Assembly: GCA_025362415.1 (NCBI GenBank)
Contig: JANYGM010000424.1
Location: 1 to 5,971 of the forward strand
Source: a bacterium
Lineage (GTDB): Bacteria; Bacteroidota; Bacteroidia; Cytophagales; Thermonemataceae
DNA: 5,971 nt
Direction: 5' to 3'
In this document: positions 1 through 4,579 of the stretch, piece after piece
Layout: each line of letters opens with the position of its first letter
Position numbering within the stretch: position 1 is the first letter of the stretch
Made by a program: the position numbers and the translations under genes
The notes under the pieces: generated by a model
Seen by the model: only the letters and a program-made list of their open reading frames with translations
Told to the model about the DNA's origin: nothing
Database searches by the model: none

Positions 1-187
1 GATTAGTAAGATTTATAGGAATTGTGGGGCAAATAGGCGTAATAGGTACACCCATTTGATTGGGGGTATAACACTTTGCATTTTGAGAATATATAGGCAA
101 ATAATTGCTAATCAATAAAATAACGGAAAAAATAAACCCCATAAATTTGGAATTTATTTGAAAATATTGAAAGTAAGTGTTTTTCAT
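1..187 (-). CDS. Secreted or surface protein, N-terminal part only (runs off window)
   Basis: Reading the minus strand from an ATG at 187-185 gives 62 codons open to the window edge, so the gene is partial at its 3' end. An in-frame TAA lies ten codons upstream of the ATG, which limits the start. The product begins MKNTYFQYF, then has a hydrophobic stretch at about residues 15-32 (FMGFIFSVILLISNYLP) followed by IYSQN. This is a typical Sec signal peptide, and a cut between S34 and Q35 fits the S-Q cleavage often seen in Bacteroidota. The mature part starts NAKCYTPNQMG and is rich in Pro, Thr and Ile with two cysteines (C39, C53). It is too short to assign a family; a cell-surface or gliding/T9SS-exported protein is possible, but the C-terminal sorting domain would lie outside the window. 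It starts 39 nt after the stop of the L12-like gene upstream, so the two are probably co-transcribed. Confidence 0.6.
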   Translation of the reverse strand, partial: MKNTYFQYFQINSKFMGFIFSVILLISNYLPIYSQNAKCYTPNQMGVPITPICPTIPINLTN

Positions 188-226
188 ATCTTGTTTCTTT
201 GTTTACTGATATTTATTTTAATAATT

Positions 227-748
227 TTAATCCAGACGAATATTAAAAGTTTCTACAAAATCTTTGGCTTCTTTTAGTCCAATTTTTTTGGTTTCTTTGG
301 CAAGTTTTACGGCTTCTAACTTTTTGTTTTTACGTAAAAGAGCTATAATTCTATCTATAAAAACGTCATCATTATTGGCAGCACAAGTTTGTAACATTTC
401 GTCTGTATAACTTTTTGTTTCAGTTTCAGTTTTTGTCACGTCATTATTTAAGAAATTTGAAAAATCTTTTTCCAGTTTGTCCGTAAATGTTTTTGCCTTT
501 GTAAGAGTATGCCCTAACTGGTTGATGCATAATTTTATTGCCATTATCTTCTGATTATCAGCTAAATACTGAAATATCTGTATAAGCACAACTTTATCAA
601 TTTTTAAAGCATTTAATTTCCCTTCTAATTCTGTACACAAAATATTTATATTATCTTGATAACGAGAACATTCATCAATAAAATTAAGTAATTCACTTTC
701 TTTTTTTTCCAAGATAAGTATGAGAAATTTTGCTTCTAAAAGTGTCAT
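227..748 (-). CDS. Protein with tandem ribosomal L7/L12 C-terminal-like repeats (173 aa)
   Basis: The last 45 residues resemble the C-terminal domain of ribosomal protein L7/L12: residues 156-166 read IGLKEAKDFVE, close to the L12 helix LGLKEAKDLVE, preceded by the 'EAVKLAKE' helix. The same pattern occurs earlier: residues 55-92 align without gaps to 131-168 (offset 76) with 11 identities in 38, including I58/I134, L62/L138, N65/N141, K67/K143, A70/A146, K72/K148, L73/L149, L82/L158, A85/A161, K86/K162 and F88/F164. The protein is therefore an internal duplication joined by a polar, Thr/Glu-rich linker (about 95-125). The first 50 residues are helical and coiled-coil-like and do not resemble the L12 dimerisation domain, and there is no signal peptide. 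It is not the ribosomal stalk protein itself. Such stand-alone L12-CTD-like domains occur in many bacterial proteins of unknown role; I cannot assign a function. It probably shares a transcript with the secreted protein downstream (39-nt gap). Confidence 0.8.
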   Translation of the reverse strand: MTLLEAKFLILILEKKESELLNFIDECSRYQDNINILCTELEGKLNALKIDKVVLIQIFQYLADNQKIMAIKLCINQLGHTLTKAKTFTDKLEKDFSNFLNNDVTKTETETKSYTDEMLQTCAANNDDVFIDRIIALLRKNKKLEAVKLAKETKKIGLKEAKDFVETFNIRLD

Positions 749-802
749 ATTTTTTAGGATTATTGGCTGATTATCTTTTTATTTTGATTATTTTTTAAAG
801 AT

Positions 803-840
803 ATTTTTGGAAAAATAGTAATATTTTCACCAAAAAGCAA
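803..840 (-). promoter_or_regulatory. Candidate Bacteroidota-type promoter for the L12-like gene
   Basis: On the minus strand a TTG (840-838) is followed after 20 nt by TATTTTTC (817-810), seven of eight matches to the Bacteroidota -7 element TAnnTTTG with its -33 TTG. A transcript would begin near 803, about 55 nt before the ATG at 748. The -7 box is also half of a short dyad, TATTTTT-GG-AAAAATA at 802-817. In AT-rich DNA such a match can arise by chance. Confidence 0.35.
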
Positions 841-858
841 GGAAAATCACAAATAAAA

Positions 859-1191
859 TTACAGGTAATTTAGCCACGCCCAAAAGCTACGTTTTTTGAG
901 ATAATCCAGATTTTGCTCATTTGTATATGCCTCACGCTCAAAGCAAATATTGCGGTAGGCAGTGTCGTGGTCTTTGTATTTGAGATAATTAAAGGCATAA
1001 TTAGACAAATAAACAACATAAAACGGCAAAACCAGCATTTCTGCTTGTTGTTTTAGATGAATAGTTTCGTGATTGATAAAAGTTTTATTTTCTTTTAACT
1101 CTGGGTTTTCATACAAAATAAACGGAAAAAGTGCCATTCCTGCATAACCAATGCGGTTTAAGAATTTTGGCGTGTATAGAAAAAATCTCAT
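859..1191 (-). CDS. Small HExxH protein, putative zinc metallopeptidase-like (110 aa)
   Basis: The 110-residue product carries HETIH at residues 41-45, an exact HExxH zinc-binding/catalytic motif, followed by LKQQAEML. About 40 residues later comes RNICFEREAYTNE (80-92), whose E85 or E87 could be the third zinc ligand as in gluzincin-type peptidases. Between them lies a hydrophobic, aromatic segment (51-70, EMLVLPFYVVYLSNYAFNYL) that may touch or cross the membrane. The C-terminus ends in LKKRSFWAWLNYL. From memory, short proteins with this HE-IHL-QQ-E and FEREAY-NE pattern are common in Bacteroidota and are normally annotated as hypothetical; the family's substrate is unknown to me. No signal peptide is evident, although residues 15-27 are fairly hydrophobic. 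The gene stands 91 nt after the glycosyltransferase stop and 110 nt before the L12-like gene. Protease activity is inferred only from the motif. Confidence 0.75.
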   Translation of the reverse strand: MRFFLYTPKFLNRIGYAGMALFPFILYENPELKENKTFINHETIHLKQQAEMLVLPFYVVYLSNYAFNYLKYKDHDTAYRNICFEREAYTNEQNLDYLKKRSFWAWLNYL

Positions 1192-1253
1192 GTTTTTTAT
1201 ACTATAGTTTGATAAAAAGATATATACTCATTTGATTATTAGAGTTTGTATTC

Positions 1254-1285
1254 ATTCCTAATTCACAATTCACAATTCCTAATTA
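1254..1285. repeat. Heptamer tandem array 1
   Basis: Four contiguous 7-bp units, ATTCCTA, ATTCACA, ATTCACA and ATTCCTA (1254-1281), then a partial ATTA. The last bases form the stop codon of the glycosyltransferase gene on the minus strand, so the array sits at the 3' end of that gene and about 60 nt before the start of the HExxH gene. Units alternate between the same two variants found in the array at 2364-2398. Confidence 0.85.
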
Positions 1286-2086
1286 TTTATTTTTCCACAG
1301 TTCTCTTAATTTTATGTATTTTACAAAACTTGCAAATGCAGAAATGGCACATACCAAAAAGCCCGCATAACCGTCAAGAAAGCCTAATCTGACAATATAA
1401 CTACTAAAAAATTTTAATATAGGACTTCCCAAAATTTTTAATAGTGAGGCTTTTTTGCCATTTTTAAATGCTTCTTTTGCATTGATATTAGTAAAATAAT
1501 TCATTTGTTGGAGATGTTGTTCTATAGTATGAAAACTATAATGCAAAATATCTCCTTCTAAGCGTTTTGCGGTATTTTTTGTAGTTTTTTTTTGAGTAAT
1601 ATCATCAAAAAAGATTATCTTGTCGTGAGGGTTTATACCTGCCCAATGTGCTTTTTTTCTATCAAAAAGGCGTGTTTTGATATCTGGATACCAATCTGTA
1701 TGTTTTATCCAACTACCACAATAATTAGTTAGACGTGACATTTCGTAAACGTCACAAAAATTATTTTTATTTATTTCCAGAATACTTTTTTTAAGTTTTT
1801 CAGAAACGGCTTCATCAGCATCTAACGACAAAATATAATCATTTTTAGCACAAGTAATAGCAAAGTTTTTTTGCTGGATATGTCCTAAAAAAGTATTTTC
1901 AATAAATCTAAATTGGATTTCTTGAGCGTATTTTTCAGCAAAAGCAAAACAAATTTCTTTGGTTTTATCTATAGAAAAAGAATCAACAACTACTATTTCT
2001 TCAACCAAACCAACCACAGAGTTTAGACAACGCAATATGTTTTTTTCTTCATTAAAAGTAATGACCGTAAGAGATATTTTTATCAT
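1283..2086 (-). CDS. Family 2 glycosyltransferase, LPS-core (WaaE/KdtX) type
   Basis: This 267-residue protein has the GT-A fold of CAZy family GT2. Residues 3-14 (KISLTVITFNEE) are the nucleotide-sugar-binding strand and turn; residues 28-36 (VEEIVVVDS) contain the conserved Asp35; residues 86-92 (LSLDADE) hold the DxD-type metal/UDP-sugar site (D89, D91). The stretch CGSWIKHTDWYPD..TRLFDR (123-143) and the H-W-x-G-x-NPHD region (147-155) are typical of the lipopolysaccharide-core glucosyltransferase-like WaaE/KdtX subgroup. The C-terminus (225-260) is hydrophobic and basic and probably associates with the inner membrane. The likely role is transfer of a sugar to lipid A-core or another envelope glycan on the cytoplasmic face; the exact sugar cannot be read from the sequence. 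Length is normal for the family. A run of nine A residues on the coding strand (plus 1585-1593) encodes part of TQKKTT. The ATG directly follows a TAA. A strong promoter candidate lies about 130 nt upstream. Confidence 0.93.
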   Translation of the reverse strand: MIKISLTVITFNEEKNILRCLNSVVGLVEEIVVVDSFSIDKTKEICFAFAEKYAQEIQFRFIENTFLGHIQQKNFAITCAKNDYILSLDADEAVSEKLKKSILEINKNNFCDVYEMSRLTNYCGSWIKHTDWYPDIKTRLFDRKKAHWAGINPHDKIIFFDDITQKKTTKNTAKRLEGDILHYSFHTIEQHLQQMNYFTNINAKEAFKNGKKASLLKILGSPILKFFSSYIVRLGFLDGYAGFLVCAISAFASFVKYIKLRELWKNK

Positions 2087-2212
2087 TTATTTATTGAAAG
2101 ATTTGCTAAAATTTATTCGTCTTTTTTTTATTCTAAATTTTTTATCAAAAAACAGAAAAAAACTGACAATTTGACTAATAATTTTGGTAGTTTAGCGTTT
2201 GAATAGAACGCA

Positions 2213-2245
2213 TTTTTGACAAAAATAGCAAAACATTGTCAAAAA
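2213..2245. promoter_or_regulatory. Inverted repeat overlapping a promoter, possible operator
   Basis: TTTTTGACAA at 2213-2222 is mirrored exactly by TTGTCAAAAA at 2236-2245, a 10-bp perfect dyad with a 13-bp spacer, so the half-sites are 23 bp apart (about two helical turns). The left arm overlaps the -7 box and likely transcription start of the minus-strand promoter, and the right arm lies in its -33/-7 spacer. That is where a repressor would bind. No regulator is known. Part of the symmetry follows from a repeated TATTTTTG motif. Confidence 0.4.
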
Positions 2246-2254
2246 TACAAAAAA
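2213..2254 (-). promoter_or_regulatory. Promoter for the glycosyltransferase gene
   Basis: On the minus strand TTTTTTG (2254-2248) is followed after exactly 20 nt by TATTTTTG (2227-2220), a full match to the Bacteroidota -7 consensus TAnnTTTG with a -33 TTG at the right distance. Transcription would start near 2213, leaving a leader of about 125 nt before the ATG at 2086. A second TATTTTTG lies at 2247-2240 with TTTTTG 23 nt upstream (2276-2271), so two overlapping promoters are possible. Confidence 0.5.
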
Positions 2255-2334
2255 CAGACAAAAAACTACTCAAAAACTATTTTTTATACGCTTTTGTATG
2301 GTTTTTGTAAGTTTAGTTCTTATCTGGATTAGAA

Positions 2335-2360
2335 ATAATTTGTATCAATAATTTGTATCA
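2335..2360. repeat. 13-bp direct tandem repeat, two copies
   Basis: ATAATTTGTATCA occurs twice head to tail (2335-2347 and 2348-2360) and is followed by the first four bases of a third copy (ATAA, 2361-2364) that merges into the heptamer array. It lies 47-72 nt upstream of the sigma-factor ATG. Each copy carries TAATTTG, one base short of the Bacteroidota -7 motif. Confidence 0.8.
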
Positions 2361-2363
2361 ATA

Positions 2364-2398
2364 ATTCCTAATTCACAATTCCTAATTCACAATTCAAG
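2364..2398. repeat. Heptamer tandem array 2, in the sigma-factor leader
   Basis: Five 7-bp units: ATTCCTA, ATTCACA, ATTCCTA, ATTCACA and a degenerate ATTCAAG. The array ends 8 nt before the ATG of the sigma-factor gene, so the repeat itself forms the region where the ribosome would bind. It uses the same two unit variants as the array at 1254-1285. Confidence 0.85.
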
Positions 2399-2406
2399 TA
2401 AGACTT

Positions 2407-2997
2407 ATGTCAGAAGAACTCAATATAGAATATTTAGAAAAAGACAAACACCGTGTCTTTAATGAGGAATTTATGCCTTATATTGATGCTATGTATAATT
2501 TTGCCTTCCGCCTCACCACAGATGAAGATGATGCAAAAGACCTTGTGCAGGATACATATATGAAAGCTTTCCGCTTTATAAATTCTTTTCAAAAAGGAAC
2601 TAATGGCAAGGCTTGGTTGTTTAGGATTTTGAAGAACAGTTTTATTAACGACTTTCGCAAGAAAAGCAAAGAACCTAATAAAGTTGATTACCAAGAAATA
2701 GAAGGCTTTTATAACTCTGAAGATGCAGACGTGGACGTGGTCGCAACCCACGACTTACGTACGGAAAGTGTCAGAGATTTGATAGGAGATGAAGTTGCCA
2801 ACGCCCTCAATGCGCTTGCTGTGGATTTTAGAATTGTCATTATCCTTTGTGATATTGAAGGTTTTACTTATGAAGAAATGGCGAAAATTCTAGATATTCC
2901 TATAGGTACAGTACGCTCACGACTACACAGAGCAAGGATTTTACTCAAAGACACACTAAAAGTTTACGCCAAAACAATGGGCTACACTCAAAAATAA
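2407..2997 (+). CDS. ECF-type RNA polymerase sigma factor (sigma-70 family)
   Basis: The 196-residue protein has only sigma regions 2 and 4, as expected of extracytoplasmic-function sigma factors. Region 2 spans about residues 18-88 and includes DDAKDLVQDTYMKAF (41-55), the core-polymerase-binding and -10-recognition helix, and GKAWLFRILKNSFINDFRKK (67-86). An acidic linker (about 90-125) follows. Region 4 spans about 128-183 with a clear helix-turn-helix, GFTYEEMAKILDIPIGTVRS (152-171), then RLHRAR for -35 recognition. Length is normal. The ATG at 2407 lies 8 nt after a heptamer array and has no strong Shine-Dalgarno sequence. The next gene starts 15 nt after the stop and encodes a probable anti-sigma factor, so the pair is likely one operon with the second product controlling the first. 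The regulon is unknown; envelope or oxidative stress is the usual theme for such pairs but is not shown here. Confidence 0.95.
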   Translation: MSEELNIEYLEKDKHRVFNEEFMPYIDAMYNFAFRLTTDEDDAKDLVQDTYMKAFRFINSFQKGTNGKAWLFRILKNSFINDFRKKSKEPNKVDYQEIEGFYNSEDADVDVVATHDLRTESVRDLIGDEVANALNALAVDFRIVIILCDIEGFTYEEMAKILDIPIGTVRSRLHRARILLKDTLKVYAKTMGYTQK

Positions 2998-3012
2998 CCA
3001 TTATTTAATTGT

Positions 3013-3315
3013 ATGAAAACCTCTGATAAGTCTAAAAATATAGAAAATATTGTAGAAACTATAGAAAATAGTGCCTCAAACCCTTCAAAAGATAAAGATT
3101 ATTGCCTTGCAACACTTTATTTAATTTTAGATGGCGAAGCAACAGACGAGCAAACAATGCAATTTAAACTACATTTGTGCGAGTGTTTCCCTAATTTTAA
3201 TAATTATTGCCTAGAAACTGCCGTAAAAGAAGTTTTACAAAAACGCATAGAAAAAAAATGTGTTCCTAACGACCTTGTCGCAAATATTAAAGCCAAAATT
3301 GCACTAGAAATCTAG
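3013..3315 (+). CDS. Probable small anti-sigma factor, ZAS-like with altered zinc motif (100 aa)
   Basis: This 100-residue protein directly follows the ECF sigma gene (15-nt gap). Its centre, LILDGEATDEQTMQFKLHLC (37-56), and its end, KRIEKKCVPNDLVANIKAKI (77-96), match the pattern of short Bacteroidota zinc-binding anti-sigma (ZAS) domains: D-x-EAT-DEQ, a His/Cys cluster, E-x6-L, then VP-x2-L-x3-IK. The usual zinc motif H-x3-C-x2-C is incomplete: H54 and C58 are in place but the last Cys position is N61, while extra cysteines lie at C56 and C66 (also C31 and C83). There is no membrane segment, so it should act in the cytoplasm by binding the sigma factor. Cysteine-rich ZAS proteins often release sigma on thiol oxidation; whether this variant binds zinc is open. 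The first 28 residues are polar and poorly conserved in character. The anti-sigma role is inferred from position and motif. Confidence 0.75.
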   Translation: MKTSDKSKNIENIVETIENSASNPSKDKDYCLATLYLILDGEATDEQTMQFKLHLCECFPNFNNYCLETAVKEVLQKRIEKKCVPNDLVANIKAKIALEI

Positions 3316-3321
3316 TAGTCA

Positions 3322-3356
3322 ATTAACAATTACGAATTATCAATTACGAATTACGA
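3322..3356. repeat. Heptamer tandem array 3
   Basis: Five 7-bp units: ATTAACA, ATTACGA, ATTATCA, ATTACGA and ATTACGA. The array begins 6 nt after the stop codon of the anti-sigma gene and lies in the 97-bp gap between two convergent genes. Its framework (ATT, three variable bases, A) matches the arrays at 1254, 2364 and 4552. Confidence 0.85.
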
Positions 3357-3380
3357 TATATTGATGTAAATCTTAATTTT

Positions 3381-3408
3381 CGTACCTCATATTTCGTACC
3401 TCGTACCT
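3381..3408. repeat. Heptamer tandem array 4, inverted relative of array 3
   Basis: Four 7-bp units: CGTACCT, CATATTT, CGTACCT and CGTACCT. Read on the minus strand and rotated, the unit is GAGGTAC, close to GAATTAC of the array at 3322-3356, so the two arrays face each other across 24 bp. It ends 4 nt before the stop codon of the convergent polyprenyl synthase gene. No GC-rich terminator hairpin is evident in this gap. Confidence 0.8.
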
Positions 3409-3412
3409 CTTT

Positions 3413-4390
3413 TTACTTTTCTCTTTCAACAGTAAACTGTACTAATTGTTCCATAGAATTTCTATAAATGGAAGGCTCAAATGTATGTAAAATAGCTATT
3501 GCCTCTTTGAAATAATTGTGCATAACTTGCGTAGCATATTCCAAACCCCCTTTATCCTTGACAAATGCTATTACTTCATTTACTTTACTTGTCTTATGAC
3601 TTTCGTTTTTGATAAGGTTAATAATATGACGTTTTTCTAACCACGAACTCTTAGAAAGTGCGTGAATGAGTGGTAAAGTCATTTTTTTCTCTTTAATATC
3701 AATTCCAACAGGTTTTCCTATTTCTGCAGTCCCATAGTCAAAAAGGTCATCTTTAATTTGAAAAGCCATACCTACTTTCTCTCCAAAAAGCTTGGCTTTT
3801 TCTGCTATTTCATCATTTATATCTACTGATTTTGCACCTGCAGCACAACAAGACGCAATAAGAGAGGCGGTTTTTTGCCTAATTACTTCATAATAAATAT
3901 CTTCTGTAATATCTAATTTGCGTGCTTTTGCAATTTGTAATAGTTCTCCTTCACTCATTTCACGCACTGCAGTAGAAACAATTTTGAGCATATCAAAATC
4001 TCCATTGTCCACAGACAAAAGCAAGCCACGAGAAAGCAAATAATCTCCCACAAGTACCGCTATTTTGTTTTTCCACAAAGCATTTACAGAAAAAAAGCTA
4101 CGTCTTTCGTTAGAATCATCTACAACATCATCATGTACGAGTGTGGCAGTATGCAGTAGTTCTATCAGAGATGCGCCACGATAGGTTTTATCATTGATTT
4201 TACCACAAGTACCAGCCATTAAAAATACAAACATAGGGCGTATTTGTTTGCCTTTTCGTTTGACAATATAACTCATTATTTTGTCTAAGAGAAAGACTTT
4301 ACTTTTAACAAATTCTCTGAATTTTACTTCAAAAATATCCATTTCCGCCTGAATGGGTGCTTGTATATCTTTTATATTGAGTGAACTCAT
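3413..4390 (-). CDS. Trans-polyprenyl diphosphate synthase (IspB/IspA-like family)
   Basis: This is an all-helical class I isoprenyl diphosphate synthase that condenses isopentenyl diphosphate onto an allylic diphosphate, probably to make the medium or long chain of menaquinone. Numbering from the ATG at 4390 (325 residues): GKQIRP at 47-52 binds IPP; LVHDDVVDDSNERR at 84-97 is the first Asp-rich motif (D87, D88, D91) with the following Arg pair; GDYLLSRG at 115-122; K173-T174 contacts diphosphate; FQIKDDLFDYG at 210-220 is the second Asp-rich motif (D214, D215, D218), followed by GKPVGIDIKEKKMTLP (225-240). All catalytic motifs are intact and the length is typical of long-chain synthases; product length cannot be read with certainty. 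A TTG codon lies directly before the ATG, but ATG is the more likely start. The gene is single, converging on the anti-sigma gene and divergent from the permease. Confidence 0.93.
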   Translation of the reverse strand: MSSLNIKDIQAPIQAEMDIFEVKFREFVKSKVFLLDKIMSYIVKRKGKQIRPMFVFLMAGTCGKINDKTYRGASLIELLHTATLVHDDVVDDSNERRSFFSVNALWKNKIAVLVGDYLLSRGLLLSVDNGDFDMLKIVSTAVREMSEGELLQIAKARKLDITEDIYYEVIRQKTASLIASCCAAGAKSVDINDEIAEKAKLFGEKVGMAFQIKDDLFDYGTAEIGKPVGIDIKEKKMTLPLIHALSKSSWLEKRHIINLIKNESHKTSKVNEVIAFVKDKGGLEYATQVMHNYFKEAIAILHTFEPSIYRNSMEQLVQFTVEREK

Positions 4391-4436
4391 CAAAGAAAAT
4401 GTTTAAAAATGTTTTATAAAATATTTTGGATAAGAA

Positions 4437-4470
4437 TTTGAGCAAAATTAAGAGTTTTTTTGTATTTTTC
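4437..4470 (+). promoter_or_regulatory. Candidate promoter for the ABC permease gene
   Basis: TTTG at 4437-4440 is followed after 22 nt by TATTTTTC (4463-4470), seven of eight matches to the Bacteroidota -7 element. Transcription would begin near 4477, giving a leader of about 100 nt that includes the heptamer array before the ATG at 4580. The match is imperfect and the DNA is AT-rich, so this is tentative. Confidence 0.3.
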
Positions 4471-4551
4471 TGTAAAAAATACTATTTTAGGTAAAATTTC
4501 GTTTGATTTAAGTAAAAAGAAATGCTTTCAATACCTTGTATTTCTCACACA

Positions 4552-4579
4552 ACTCACAACTCATAATTCACAACTCAAA
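4552..4579. repeat. Heptamer tandem array 5, abutting a start codon
   Basis: Four 7-bp units: ACTCACA, ACTCATA, ATTCACA and ACTCAAA. The next base is the A of the ATG at 4580, so the array forms the whole ribosome-binding region of the permease gene. The third unit is identical to ATTCACA of the arrays at 1254 and 2364. No Shine-Dalgarno sequence is present. Confidence 0.85.

Larger units (their letters stand above)
2087..2406. other. 320-bp divergent intergenic region
   Basis: No credible gene is present between the divergent glycosyltransferase and sigma-factor genes. The region is very AT-rich with many A/T tracts. It holds a consensus-like promoter for the minus strand, an overlapping 10-bp inverted repeat, two copies of a 13-bp direct repeat, and a heptamer array just before the sigma-factor start. 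I found no convincing plus-strand promoter; a TAATTTTG at 2179-2186 lacks a -33 TTG. Confidence 0.7.

Noticed and set aside
227..748. Calling the 173-residue protein ribosomal protein L7/L12 (rplL)
   Set aside because: Only the C-terminal-like repeats match. The N-terminal dimerisation domain is absent, and the gene is not in the rplJ-rplL-rpoB context.
1959..2174. 71-codon plus-strand open frame
   Set aside because: It lies mostly antisense to the glycosyltransferase gene, has low-complexity composition and no recognisable domain.
2179..2186. TAATTTTG as a promoter for the sigma-factor gene
   Set aside because: It matches the -7 consensus but no TTG lies at the right distance upstream, and it is more than 200 nt from the start codon.
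2335..2398. Repeats considered as a CRISPR array
   Set aside because: Units are 7 or 13 bp, directly adjacent and without spacers, and there are no cas genes.
2434..2751. Minus-strand open frame inside the sigma-factor gene
   Set aside because: It is antisense to a clear ECF sigma gene and has no family-like motifs.
4391..4393. TTG start one codon before the polyprenyl synthase ATG
   Set aside because: It adds one residue only, and an ATG follows immediately; ATG is the more likely initiator.
4443..4450. TAATTTTG on the minus strand as a promoter for the polyprenyl synthase gene
   Set aside because: The -7 match is full and the distance to the ATG is reasonable, but no -33 TTG is present within 17-23 nt, so I did not call it.
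4460..4579. N-terminal extension of the permease from a TTG codon
   Set aside because: The start codon is TTG, the added residues include a translated heptamer array, and they do not resemble the family N-terminus. The ATG at 4580 fits better.
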